A stretch of DNA of 64,000 nucleotides from Lucifuga dentata (taxonomy: Eukaryota > Chordata > Actinopteri > Ophidiiformes > Bythitidae), in the NCBI GenBank assembly GCA_014773175.1, contig VXCM01000204.1:260001-324000 (forward strand), read 5' to 3'. This document shows, one piece after another, positions 1-9,516 of this stretch (positions are counted from its first letter, which is position 1; every line of letters begins with the position of its first letter). Below the pieces are notes generated by a model, which was given only the letters and a program-made list of their open reading frames with translations, ran no database searches and was not told the origin of the DNA. The translations under genes and the position numbers were made by a program.

Positions 1-13
1 CCGCAGTGTGTAA

Positions 14-391
14 TTAAAGGACCACACCGGTGATTTTTGTTTAATTGTTTAATACCCACATACCCTCATTGCTGTGATTAATTACTCCTGGATTCAAGTT
101 TTTTTTTTTTTTTTAATCCAATTGACCTGACCGAGTTTTCTACCGCCTGGATGACTGAGAATCTTCATCAAAACATTCTCTCAAGCACGTTTCAAGTCTC
201 TAAAAGTTTATTTTTATACTGTACTGGAATGAATTGAAACCAGTCTTTTTTAAAATTGTTATAAAAAACAAAACAAAACAGTTTTAATAGCAGTATGTTT
301 TGGGAAATGGAAATGGTTGGCTGTAATGTAATAAATATGCAGGTTATATTTATTAGGCTCAAACATGCAAAATCACGACATTGTCCTTTAA
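14..391 (-). mobile_element. TTAA-edged element, copy 1
   Basis: Both ends show TTAA followed by AGGACCA-type inverted termini; the right end reads GTCCTTTAA. The interior (CAAGCACGTTTCAAG... then a CCAGT..GGAATGAA block) is in the reverse orientation relative to copy 2. It is shorter than other copies because of an internal deletion. It lies upstream of the first visible simc1 exon, probably in an intron. Confidence 0.75.
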
Positions 392-634
392 TGCCTGTCA
401 CTGTCATACTGGGACATGTATTTATTTAAATAGAGCCTGGCAGTAACAGCAGTGTTGTGTGTTGTGCAAGCATAAATTTCATGATGTCTCCATGTCTGTT
501 TTTTGCCAAACCAGATCAAGATTGAGCTTGCACATTTCTGCACATTTTGTAATTGTGCCGTGATACCAGTGGTCTTTGTCATTGCTTCATGGTTACCAAT
601 AATATATTTTTCTTTGAATTTTTCCCTTCTCCAG

Positions 635-1843
635 CATTTTATTGACCTCACAGATCAGAGATGGCCTCTTCCCAAAGTGGGGAGGCAGCGGAGTCCAAAA
701 TCCACTGCTTCAAAAGTGATAGACTTGACTGACAGCAGTTTAACCAGTTGGAAAGAATGGGATACCAGGACGTTACCACCAGATGAATGTCAAATAGAAA
801 AAGAAAATACTAAAACTTCAAAAAAACATGGTTTTAATTCTTATAAACACTCGACAAGAGGCACAGCCACTGTTTCTCCAGTTCAGGATTGTGGTGCCCT
901 GAAGACAAAGCAGACAAAGCATTGTGTAGTACAAAACCAAGTGCAAACAAATAAAGCAAATCACTTTGAATTGACACCAGTTGTAAAATTGAGACGGTTG
1001 CCTATATTTGACCCTTCAGTCAACAGGTCTCCAAAAGTGGTTGGATCACGTTTGGGATGTGAACAACAAGAGAACAGAAAAGAATTTTCAGAGATGGAGT
1101 TACCAAACAATGACAATCTCTCTAATCCTCGACAGAACCCAGGTGACCCTCCCTGCTTGTATGAAAGAAGCTCTGTTGAAATCTCTAAGAAGCATCAGGC
1201 TGAGAAACACAACTTTTTCTCATCCGCACTCATCCATTCTCAAGCACCCCACACTTCATATCATGATAAAGCACGGGCTGCCTGTCAAAGAGAACTCTGT
1301 TGCTCCAGCTTTTCTTCACCTGCCCTTGACTCTAGAACAAAGCAACTGGAATTGGACCAAGTGGAATATTGTCAATGCCGCTCATCCTCCCACTCTCCTA
1401 CCAATGGACAAGACCTTCCCCAGACTTCAGACCTCAACTCTCAGTCCCATATAAGTTTAGTATCTCAGAATGAGATTATAAGCAAAGCCATGTCAACCTC
1501 CACGTCTCAAGATACGCTAACCAGCAATACCTCAGTAAGGCTGTTAGAGGAAGTTGATATGGTCTCCAACAGCCCAGAATCCATTTGCAGCAATACCCCC
1601 AGTAACCCTCCCTTGTCAGTGTGTAGTGATAAAGACATGGATGAAGGATTTTCAACAGGAACTCACAGAGGTGAGCTAAGAATTAGTCCAGTGTCTTCTC
1701 TTTGGGAAACAGCGGATGAGAAAGAAGGAGTGGATGGGGAGAATCGATTTGATGTGGATTTCAATAGTGCCAGTCTAGAGGACAGATGTTTTGTGTGCCC
1801 CATTACACTCAGGAAAATAAGGGATGGATCTCCTCAAGTGCTG
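635..1843 (+). CDS. simc1: simc1 exon with tandem SIMs and disordered region
   Basis: The exon follows a pyrimidine-rich tract ending in CAG and opens in phase 0. It encodes 403 residues: two SUMO-interacting motifs close to its start, then a polar Ser/Thr/Pro/Gln-rich region typical of disorder. The last residues (RFDVDFNSASLEDRCF, then CPITLRKI) are less polar and lead into the conserved C-terminal part. The donor read is CTG followed by gttaga, phase 0. It is a non-ideal donor, but it is the only site that keeps the frame before the poly(T) run. Confidence 0.75.
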
Positions 1844-4800
1844 GTTAGAAACATTTTTTTTTTTTTTTTTTTTGGTTCCTGATGTTCAAACAAAATGTTT
1901 TATGAGTTTTTTTTCTAAATCAGAACCATATTATTTTTCCTAGAATGAAGAAGATTATGGTGCTCCAGAAGTGCTATGTCGTCAGAGCCTGAGCCAGGTT
2001 TACTGTACCATCGATGAAAGCTACCCAGAGGGCACTTTGGAGATTCTGTCTGACCTCCTGCAGCCTGGTTACTATCCCCCCAAAAATATCACTTCCCACC
2101 TGCTGCGAGGCATCCTGCTTGACCCCCAGGGTCCCCAGCACCTCTGTGTGCAGGCCTTTAATCTGCTGATGAGGACACAGAGGTGAGATACTTACTAAGG
2201 ACAACCACAGGACAAAGAAGTAATAAGAATGTTTTATCTATTGCCCTCACTGTTTAAATCTCGAGTCTGTCCTTTATGCCCTAGTATCACTTTCCTTCTC
2301 CCTTTTGCATCTTCATAGTCTAAGATTAAATCTGCTTTTTTTATTGCAGACACCACATGGCAGATAAAACCACAGTTCCTTGGGACTGGGAGTTGTTGGC
2401 CTCAGTCATGGCCGATCAGGTACTACTGCAGGTCAAAAGATATAGGGATTTATTATAAAGTTACATTACATCTCACAAGATTATGATGATCACAAGCAAG
2501 TAATTGATTTGACACTGAATTATTTTCTCTGCAGAATGAAATTAAAAATGTCAAACTACTTTACACATAAAAGACTTCAAATTGCAGAATCTATGTGAGC
2601 ATTTTAAAGTTTTGTTTTCCTTGGAGATTCTTTTCATTATGCTTAGGGGCGATTTAAAGGACCATACTGTGATTTTGTATGTTTGAGCCCAATAATTACT
2701 ATGGGCATACATGTTACAGTATTGCCAACCATTTTCCAAAACATACTTGTGACTGGGACAGTAAATATTAGAATTGTTTTTCCTACTCTCTGGGCTACCA
2801 TTGGTTTCAATTTATTTCAGTATGCTATTAAAATCAACTTGTACAGACTTGAAATGTGTTTAATATAGGTAATCCATCACAGCAAATGTGATGGCTATTC
2901 AGTTTTTTGTTAGTTACTTAATTTGACTGGCCCAACAGGGAGCTGCATGGAAGAAAACCTTTGTCTCTGCCAGAAACTATTGTCCAAGGAGAAAAAAATG
3001 CATTTACTGAGAAATTATTGTGCTTTCTCCTTCACAGTTGTGCATAAGCATTAACAGACAAAACATTGAATTTTAAGGTGCAACGTAGCATGGATGCAGG
3101 TGGTATGTATTGGGCTCAAACATGCAAAACCATGGTCTTTTAAAATTCTACTCTGAAATCCTCTTGGTAAACTATATTCTGCATGCTCTGTACACAAAAG
3201 AAGTCCACCTTTGTTTGATTTCAGCACAATAATGTGCCTGTCTGTACCCCTCTGGTTTCATCAGGACCATGCCAAGCAATACCGATGTGAAGTTGTGTGC
3301 ATGTTCTTGGAGTATGTTGTGCAGACTCTGGAGGATGACTTCCAGGCCAAATGCTGTCTCTCTGCCCACCACCATTCTATTGCTAAGGAGATATTGTCAT
3401 GTGATCTGCAGTTCAGTCAAATCAGGTAAGTTTGGTGTTCAGAGGCCAGTACCACAAATTCAAATCAACTTTATTCTCTGCCTTTGTAACCCAAAGGTGG
3501 AAACTTGTCTATGTCTTGCAAAAAAAAAAAAAAGGTAACAAACAACAGACACTGGACATTACAAAATGTGAACAAACCATAATTGTATGATACATAAGTA
3601 TATTTAAAAACTATCACATCACAGATAAAAAGGTGCTAGAGTAAAAAGATAAAGTGCTAAGTGCTTGGGAGAAGGCTGATTTTGCTGTCTAGTGGTTACT
3701 GGTTACTGATTTAAGTAATTCTTTTCACCGAATTGCTATAACAATAGGATAGTTGATGTTGTTTACAGCCTGAAATTGCATTACCAACTTTGATTACTTT
3801 GGAGAGTTTGGCCTTGTTTTTAACAGTAAGATATCCAAACCAGGATCCAATATTGAAGGCAAAGACATCTGTAAGGGACTTATAACCTTTGTTGAGAATG
3901 CGTTGACTGACCTCAAAGACTCAATTTGCATAATAAAAAGAGTCTTTGTTGTTATTTTTTTTAATAGATGTGGTCCACATGTTCTGAAAATTTAAAGGCT
4001 TGGTCCAAGATGATCCCTAAATACTTGAAGCACACTTGCTCCACCTTCTGGCCATTAACCTCCACAGGCGCTTAAACAAAGGGTTTAGCAGTTTGTTCTT
4101 GTTGCTGCTTGCGCACATCTCTTTTATTTTGGACACATTTAACAAAAGACTGCTGCTGCTAAACCATCTTGTTAGCTCTGCAACATAATCAGTACAGTTG
4201 GTCAGGGATTGTGCATAAATTAGGCAGACCATAAAGCCATGTCTTCATTTAAAATAACATAAAAGCATAGAAGATGTAGACACACGAGCACAGTACAAGC
4301 CACAGGTCGCTGATGGCGTCGCGACCCGGAATTTAAATGTGACTTTTCATAAAATTTTACAAAGCTTTCACAAAACAATCGCTTTATAGTGCATTATTTA
4401 TCTTTTTCAACTGTTTAAGTAATAGATGGGGATTTTTTTTTTTCTTTCAGAGACATCATTAAGTGGCTGTTTGCTGCCATTGTTAAGTCAACAGAAAGTG
4501 GAGAAGCACCTAAAAAGAGAGATGAACACATCAGGTGAATTACAAAGAAAAATTTTAGAAATGCTTCACTATGAATTTGTTGTTGCATGGAAGAGAATAA
4601 CAAGAATGACATAGCATATGAAAAGAAGCTCCGCTTTCAGTTTTATGTCATGTTCCACAGAGAAACAATTTTCAGCTGCAGTTTTACTCCCTTTTAGACC
4701 CTTTATTCATTATAATGTACATGGCTTCTTTTGTGTTTTTCCATCAAGATATTTTACTCAAAAAAACAGCTTTAGATCCATTATGAAGGGATATCTAATT

Positions 4801-7783
4801 AATGTATATCCGGAATCACTGGAAGGATCCTTTAAGGGTTAAATTTACTATGTTCATGAAACTTGCACTACCCTGCAATATGCATTGTAAATCCTTACAG
4901 TGATAGCTTTTTCTTTTCTTTTTTTTTTTNCCCCCCCCCCCCCCCCAGGATGGTGCTGGTCTTCCAGAGGATGTTGGCTGTGGCTCTGGAGGTGGACCGT
5001 TCTCCGACTCTCAGCTCTGTCAAGCTATCTCAGGAACTCTTCTTTACGCTACTCAGCAGTGTGCTGTTACGATCCCACAGGTGAGGACGATTGAGGAAGG
5101 ATGATTACTTAATTGATTTCAAAATCATTTAATAAAATGACATAATTTAACTGATGCAATTAAACAGCATTGTAGAAAAAAAAATTTAATTTTAATTTAT
5201 TTTTATTCTGCTTTTCTGTTGATAGATTCCATTTTGTCCATACTTATATGAAAAAGGCAGCTTGTAATGTAAACCCAGAAAGACTAAACCATACAGTTCC
5301 ATGGTAAAAGAAATGACTACGAGTAAAACTAAGAAGAAAATATAATGATCATCACACACATTCAAAAATTACTTTAAATGGTCAAACTTTAAACCATCAG
5401 GCCCAACATATTTTAAAGCCACCAAGTGTTTATTTTGGTATTATTTACACATGTGAGCAGTTGCCCAGCTGAACTAGAGAAAGTAAGTCACTCTGTTGTT
5501 GTTATAATGTTATATTATGTGCACCCTCAGTAGGAAGCAAGAGAAGATTTTGGGTGTAGCTTCTAGTTGAGCAGCTTTCATTTGAAAGGGCTGCCATGTT
5601 TGGGATCCATTGTTTAATACAAGCTGTTTCTTTCATACTGTCACCCTCACTGACTCTCCTTTTATTAACCTTTTTAATCTGTTTCTTACACCCAGGATGT
5701 TGTTGCTAGAGAGCCTGCAGAGCAAGCTGCTAAGATGTAAGCTGCTGCAACATCTGTTGGACGTCGCCTGCCCTCTGAAAACCTCCCTGCCCATGTCCCT
5801 CAGTCTGCTGCTTCACTTTCTCAAGAATTGCACTCTGACATCCGACCCTACGGTGAATATCAGAGATGACAGCATAAAAGATTTTTTATGTATCAAAGGT
5901 TCATCTGGTTTTCAACTTCACCCTATTAACCAGTTCAGCATTTCATAAATATATTTTTATTAATATGTTTGGTTTATAATTACTGATATATTTCATTCAA
6001 GGTGCCAAGAATTTTACACCTTGAATTAAATTTTGGACACTGTCACATTTATATTAAGTCTTTAAAGGACCATACCAGTTGTTTTGCATGTTTGATCCCA
6101 ATATATACAACTCCATATACAGTATGTTACTGACAACCATTTCCAAAACTGAAGTGGTAAATATTATAATTATTTTTCCTACCTTCCAGACTGCCATTGT
6201 TTTCACTTCATTCCAGACTTGAAACATGCTTGAAATAAGGAATCCATCACAGCAAACACTTGATGTCTATTACATTTTTTTTTCAAAGTAACTTTATTAA
6301 CTGGTCCAACATGGAACTACAAGGAAGGAAATGTAAATGCCAGGGAATGTAGTCCAAGTAGAAGACAGCTTTTACAGAGAAATTAGTATTTCTTCTACAT
6401 TGGGACGTACATGTTAGCAGATGAAATATTGAATTTTAAGATTGATGTATCACCTGAACAGTTGATTTTGAAAGATTTGGGGATTTGGTAAAATAACAGG
6501 AAGGCTAAAATATGGTTTAGAAAATGGTTGTCAGTAACATAAGGTGTCTGTGGGTAGCATTTATTGGGATTAAACATGCAAAATTGCTGGTATGGTCCTT
6601 GAAAATAAAAAAGAGGAGGCTGTGATAGTTCAGGTACCTTCAAAACTTTATCATATTTTATATTCAAAAATACTCAGCTGGAGAGCCACAGCTACTCTCC
6701 TGAGTAACTGATCTCTATCTGTGTTTTCCAGGATGGTGCCGAAAGGTGGCTGAGGTGGGAAGAATTGGTCCGTCTCCTCTGGATGTTGCTGCTCAGCTAC
6801 AACAACAAAGTGATGAAAGGTGAGATACTGGTAAATTCTTTTGCAGCATTAGGAACAGAAACTATTTTTTATTAAACTTGTCATTATGTTAATTCAGTGG
6901 GTCACTGTTAAATTCTGATTTAACAGGATTTGATGAGAACATAATTATGGGTGGAGATGATGGGGCATCTGTTTCGAATGAAATAACTGCTTGTTTTATA
7001 TAGAGATATATCAGTCTTGTTGTTTTCCAGAGAGTATAAAAATTGGTTGAATCGGGTGAACTTATCAGAATTAAAATTTTTGCCCGCTGGGCCAGCAGAC
7101 ACTGTCATAAAGCAAATGCTGCCATAAAGCAAACACTTCTGTAAAGAGGAATATGGGGTACAATACCATATGAGATTGTAAAATTTGTTTTATCTGAAAG
7201 TTGTTTGTATAGGTACATAGTAAGCACCAGAAAAAGAAAAGAGTGTCAACGTCAAAATATTGCAAGTCAAAAGAGAAGTTCTTCCTCAAGTTAAAGTTAA
7301 AACAACAATTTAATTGTCCAATCACCTGGTCTTATCTCTTAACCTCTCTTCCTCTTTGGCCTGTCACTGCTTTGTCGTTATTAGTTGATTGTTGTCATAA
7401 CCACATTAACACACTTTTTTTGCACTGAAGAATTTTATCTCTGGTAAATATTGTGACTGTTTTATATCATTATTTCTTTCTTCCCTTATGTAATGCATCC
7501 CTGACTAAGTAATATCACTTATCTCTCCCAATCCCACAGTGTTTTATACTTCTAACCTGTATGCATGTGTTACCCCACAGGCTACCAGTGCAGCTCAGTC
7601 ACTGAACAAAGACACACCTTGGTCTACAAGCCACATGATAAAATATCAAGGGCCGCTGTTTGTGAAGCTGTGGAAGCCTTCCTGTCCAGATCCCAGGCTG
7701 ATCTGGGCCAAGCCTTACCTCACAGTGTTGATGAGTCCCTCACTTACCTACAAGATTACCTGCTAGATGTCTGTCAGTGTTGA
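635..7783 (+). CDS. simc1: simc1, SUMO-interacting motif protein (3' part of gene, nine exons)
   Basis: SIMC1 binds SUMO through N-terminal SUMO-interacting motifs and, with its paralogue SLF2, recruits or regulates the SMC5/6 genome-maintenance complex in the nucleus (family knowledge). Exons read here: 635-1843, 1944-2182, 2350-2419, 3265-3425, 4451-4534, 4949-5080, 5696-5852, 6732-6819 and 7581-7783. All junctions are GT-AG with matching phases, giving 780 residues and a TGA. Visible residues 2-7 (FIDLTD) and 28-33 (VIDLTD) are two tandem SIMs, followed by a long Ser/Pro/Thr-rich low-complexity stretch. From about residue 404 the protein becomes well-ordered and leucine-rich (for example SYPEGTLEILSDLLQPGYY and TVPWDWELL), matching the SIMC1/SLF2 C-terminal helical region as I remember it. 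The tandem N-terminal SIMs favour SIMC1 over SLF2. The initiator exon is not identified, so the 5' end is partial. Confidence 0.8.
1944..2182 (+). CDS. simc1: simc1 exon, start of conserved C-terminal domain
   Basis: Acceptor ttcctag, donor AG/gtgaga, phase 0 to 2. It encodes the recognisable SIMC1/SLF2 segment with EVLCRQSLSQVY, a YPEGTLEIL motif and PGYYPPKNITSHLL. The earlier intron is only 100 bp and contains a 22-nt poly(T) run. Confidence 0.85.
2350..2419 (+). CDS. simc1: simc1 short exon
   Basis: This 70-nt exon lies between ttgcag and CAG/gtacta. It encodes RHHMADKTTVPWDWELLAS and then VMADQ. The TVPWDWELL core is characteristic of the family's C-terminal region. Confidence 0.8.
2654..3143 (+). 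mobile_element. TTAA-edged element, copy 2 (simc1 intron)
   Basis: Near-complete member of the window's main repeat family. The left end TTAAAGGACCATAC continues through a CATGTTTGAGCCCAATAA block, and the right end carries the reverse complement. The inverted ends extend about 90 bp, up to CCAACCATTTTCCAAAACAT. No coding capacity, so it is a non-autonomous element. Confidence 0.85.
3265..3425 (+). CDS. simc1: simc1 exon
   Basis: Acceptor ttcatcag, donor AG/gtaagt, phase 0 to 2. It encodes amphipathic helices (CEVVCMFLEYVVQTLEDDF) that continue the helical C-terminal domain. The preceding intron carries a TTAA-edged element. Confidence 0.8.
3460..4240 (-). mobile_element. CR1/L2-like LINE reverse transcriptase fragment (simc1 intron)
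   Basis: On the minus strand, 4232 to 4017 reads LTRWFSSSSLLLNVSKIKEM, close to the LNVSKTKE block after the catalytic region in CR1/L2/Rex-type LINEs. A frameshift then leads into VNGQKVEQVCFKYLGIILD and, further on, FNIGSWFGYLTVKNKAKL. It is a frameshifted 3' piece lacking the catalytic YADD region. The clade is inferred from memory only. Confidence 0.65.
4451..4534 (+). CDS. simc1: simc1 exon
   Basis: A strong pyrimidine tract ends in tttcag and the donor is AG/gtgaat. The 84-nt exon preserves phase 2 on both sides and encodes DIIKWLFAAIVKSTES plus a basic tail. Confidence 0.8.
4949..5080 (+). CDS. simc1: simc1 exon next to an assembly join
   Basis: It encodes a leucine-rich helical segment (MVLVFQRMLAVALEVDRSP and LSSVKLSQELFFTLLSSVLL). 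The donor is CACAG/gtgagg. The acceptor lies directly behind a C-run that begins at the single N at 4930, so the polypyrimidine tract length is not reliable. The coding sequence itself is intact. Confidence 0.8.
5081..5695 (+). other. simc1 intron, nothing recognised
   Basis: A/T-rich intron. I see no repeat family, hairpin or coding segment that I can support. Confidence 0.5.
5696..5852 (+). CDS. simc1: simc1 exon
   Basis: Acceptor cacccag, donor ACG/gtgaat, phase 2 to 0. It encodes LLLESLQSKLLRCKLLQHLL and SLSLLLHFLKNC, again all-helical and Leu-rich. Confidence 0.8.
6062..6603 (+). mobile_element. TTAA-edged element, copy 3 (simc1 intron)
   Basis: The left end TTAAAGGACCATACCAG and the right inverted end with GGTATGGTCCTTGAA flank the common interior, in the same orientation as copy 2. 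The final TTAA has decayed to TTGA, which suggests age. Confidence 0.8.
6732..6819 (+). CDS. simc1: simc1 exon
   Basis: Acceptor ttttccag, donor AAAG/gtgaga, phase 0 to 1. It encodes DGAERWLRWEELVRLLWMLL, a Trp-rich helix. Confidence 0.8.
6820..7580 (+). other. simc1 last intron, nothing recognised
   Basis: A/T-rich intron without a repeat I can name or a supported coding segment. Confidence 0.5.
7581..7783 (+). CDS. simc1: simc1 terminal coding exon
   Basis: Acceptor ccccacag, phase 1. It encodes the C-terminus, including QRHTLVYKPHDKISRAAV and SLTYLQDYLLDVCQC, then TGA. A short A/T-rich 3' UTR with an AATAAA follows. Confidence 0.85.
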
Positions 7784-7915
7784 ATACAACTTCTCTTCCA
7801 TTGTGTTTTTTTTTTCAATGACCTGTAAAAATATTTGAGGCATTGTTTATTTACATTTTTGTACATTTGTCTTCTAATTTTTGCTTTTAAATAAAGCATA
7901 AACCCTTGCTTTACA
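7784..7915 (+). terminator. simc1: simc1 3' UTR and poly(A) signal
   Basis: The only AATAAA close after the simc1 stop is at 7890-7895, about 107 nt into the UTR. Cleavage is expected 10-30 nt later. The UTR is short and T-rich. Confidence 0.6.
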
Positions 7916-8099
7916 GATTATTATGAAAAATAGATTAATCATCTTCACTTCAGTAATTACCTTTTAACTAGCATTTTTAGTGATCCATTTTCCACTAAGC
8001 ATAATTTTCCACGAGTTTTCATGCAGATGCAACTTACAGCTATTGGTCATAGCGCAAAAATAATGAAAGAATGAAAGTTGTAAGTGAGTCATGGTGAGC

Positions 8100-8315
8100 T
8101 GAGCTGTGATGTTCCATCACTCAGATTTTATTGACGCTGCTTCATCAACAGCTGTCTCAAGCGTTTGTAAACTGACCAATAGGAGCCTGCGCTGTTATCG
8201 GCAGAGGGAAAAAAAATCCTGACAGTCGCCATGATACAGCAGCGGAAACGGGTGAAGTAGCTAGAAAACAAAAGAGAACACGCAGTCGTCCTCGCGATTT
8301 GGTATGCTCTTGCAG
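8100..8315 (+). promoter_or_regulatory. cnot6: Candidate cnot6 promoter and 5' non-coding exon
   Basis: Locally GC-richer sequence with an inverted CCAAT-type motif (ACCAATAGG) near 8175 lies between simc1 and cnot6. A plausible untranslated exon ends at TTGCAG/gtaaaa (8315/8316). The exact start site cannot be read from sequence. The next acceptor is just before the cnot6 start codon. Confidence 0.4.
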
Positions 8316-9402
8316 GTAAAAATGATATCCTACTGTTTAGGTGTGAGCTGTTTTCACTTATTTTACCACAGTCTGAACGACATGTTCAAAGTCTTATGGT
8401 CATTTTCCGAAGTACGACTTATTTGAATAGGAAGTCGGTCAGCCTCGAATAATTGGCATCTGTTAACACTAGCTTTAGCTAGCTGGCTAACAGAAGCTAA
8501 GCTAAATAGCTCGCCTTTGCTTGCAAACCCAGAAGCATTGTGTAGCTTTGTGCTTGTTAGCTCGTTTGCTCTGGGTTTTATCTTAAAATAGGAACGCTTG
8601 TTGTGGAAGCTAACTAGCAGGTTGCTAACTAATGCGCCGTTGTGGGGCCTAACCTTAATGCGCAAGTCTGCTTTGCCATTATGTAAACAGTTGCACAGTA
8701 TTTATTTATTCAATTATACAGTTTTAGTAGCTCATTTGGACGGAACGGTAAGGTCTTATAATTGCAAAATTTCTATGACTTCGTGTGTTTAATTTCCATT
8801 TGGTTAGTTAGCGAGCTACCTAGCATTAGCTATTATAGCGTTTGTTGTGTTCAATTAGTTAGCAACCTATTTAGGATAGGCTAGGCTAATCAGCTAACAA
8901 CGGGAAGAAATATTGGCTAGTCTTTAATAGCTAGCATTCTTGTTTTAAAAAAATGCAATTTTGAATTGAGTTCTCTGACGGATTATAACCTCGTATAATC
9001 TTTAGCAGTCTGGCTACCGAGTTTGGCATAGGCAATTAGGTGATTCCTAATGTTTATTATGTAACTCTAATGAAATCACAGCCCTCAAAGGAAGCTCTTT
9101 AAATGTTAATTATACTGCATTATACAGTGTCGATGACACTTCCTTGTAGCCATATCTTCAACAAAAATTTGTCATTTTGGATTAGTATCCTTGGAACTTG
9201 TTTTGTTGTATTTTGTTTTATTTTTCAACGTGTTACAGTAATTCATTATGCAAATATGTCGCCTTATGACTTGGACATTTTTCCAACTTTGTTTCTTGGG
9301 TCAGAATCATTTATGGATTAATATTTGGTGCCACATCTGGAGAATTTTTTGCATGGCTCATAGTGGTCTTTTTACATTAAACATATTCCTTCAGTGTAAT
9401 AG
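8316..9402 (+). other. cnot6 first intron (inferred), rich in TAGC/GCTA words
   Basis: The stretches 8465-8630 and 8810-8930 are unusually rich in TAGC, GCTA and GCTAAC words, a local compositional oddity. No gene or element is recognised. Confidence 0.4.
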
Positions 9403-9404
9403 GA

Positions 9405-9516
9405 ATGCCCAAGGAAAAGTATGACCCGCCGGATCCCAGGCGGATGTACACAATTATGTCCAGCGAGGAGGCAGCCAACGGGAAGAAGTCATACTGGGCT
9501 GAGCTGGAAATCAGTG
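9405..9516 (+). CDS. cnot6: cnot6 coding exon 1
   Basis: Contains the start codon, two bases after an acceptor AG. Encodes MPKEKYDPPDPRRMYTIMSS through ELEIS, the conserved N-terminal segment. Donor AGTG/gtgagt, phase 1. Confidence 0.95.

Noticed and set aside
1008..1454. 148-residue open frame overlapping the large simc1 exon
   Set aside because: It is another frame of the simc1 coding exon, with no independent support.
9103..9321. Small open frame upstream of the cnot6 start
   Set aside because: Lies in intron/5' region, Phe/Ile-rich, and is not in frame with the conserved start at 9405.
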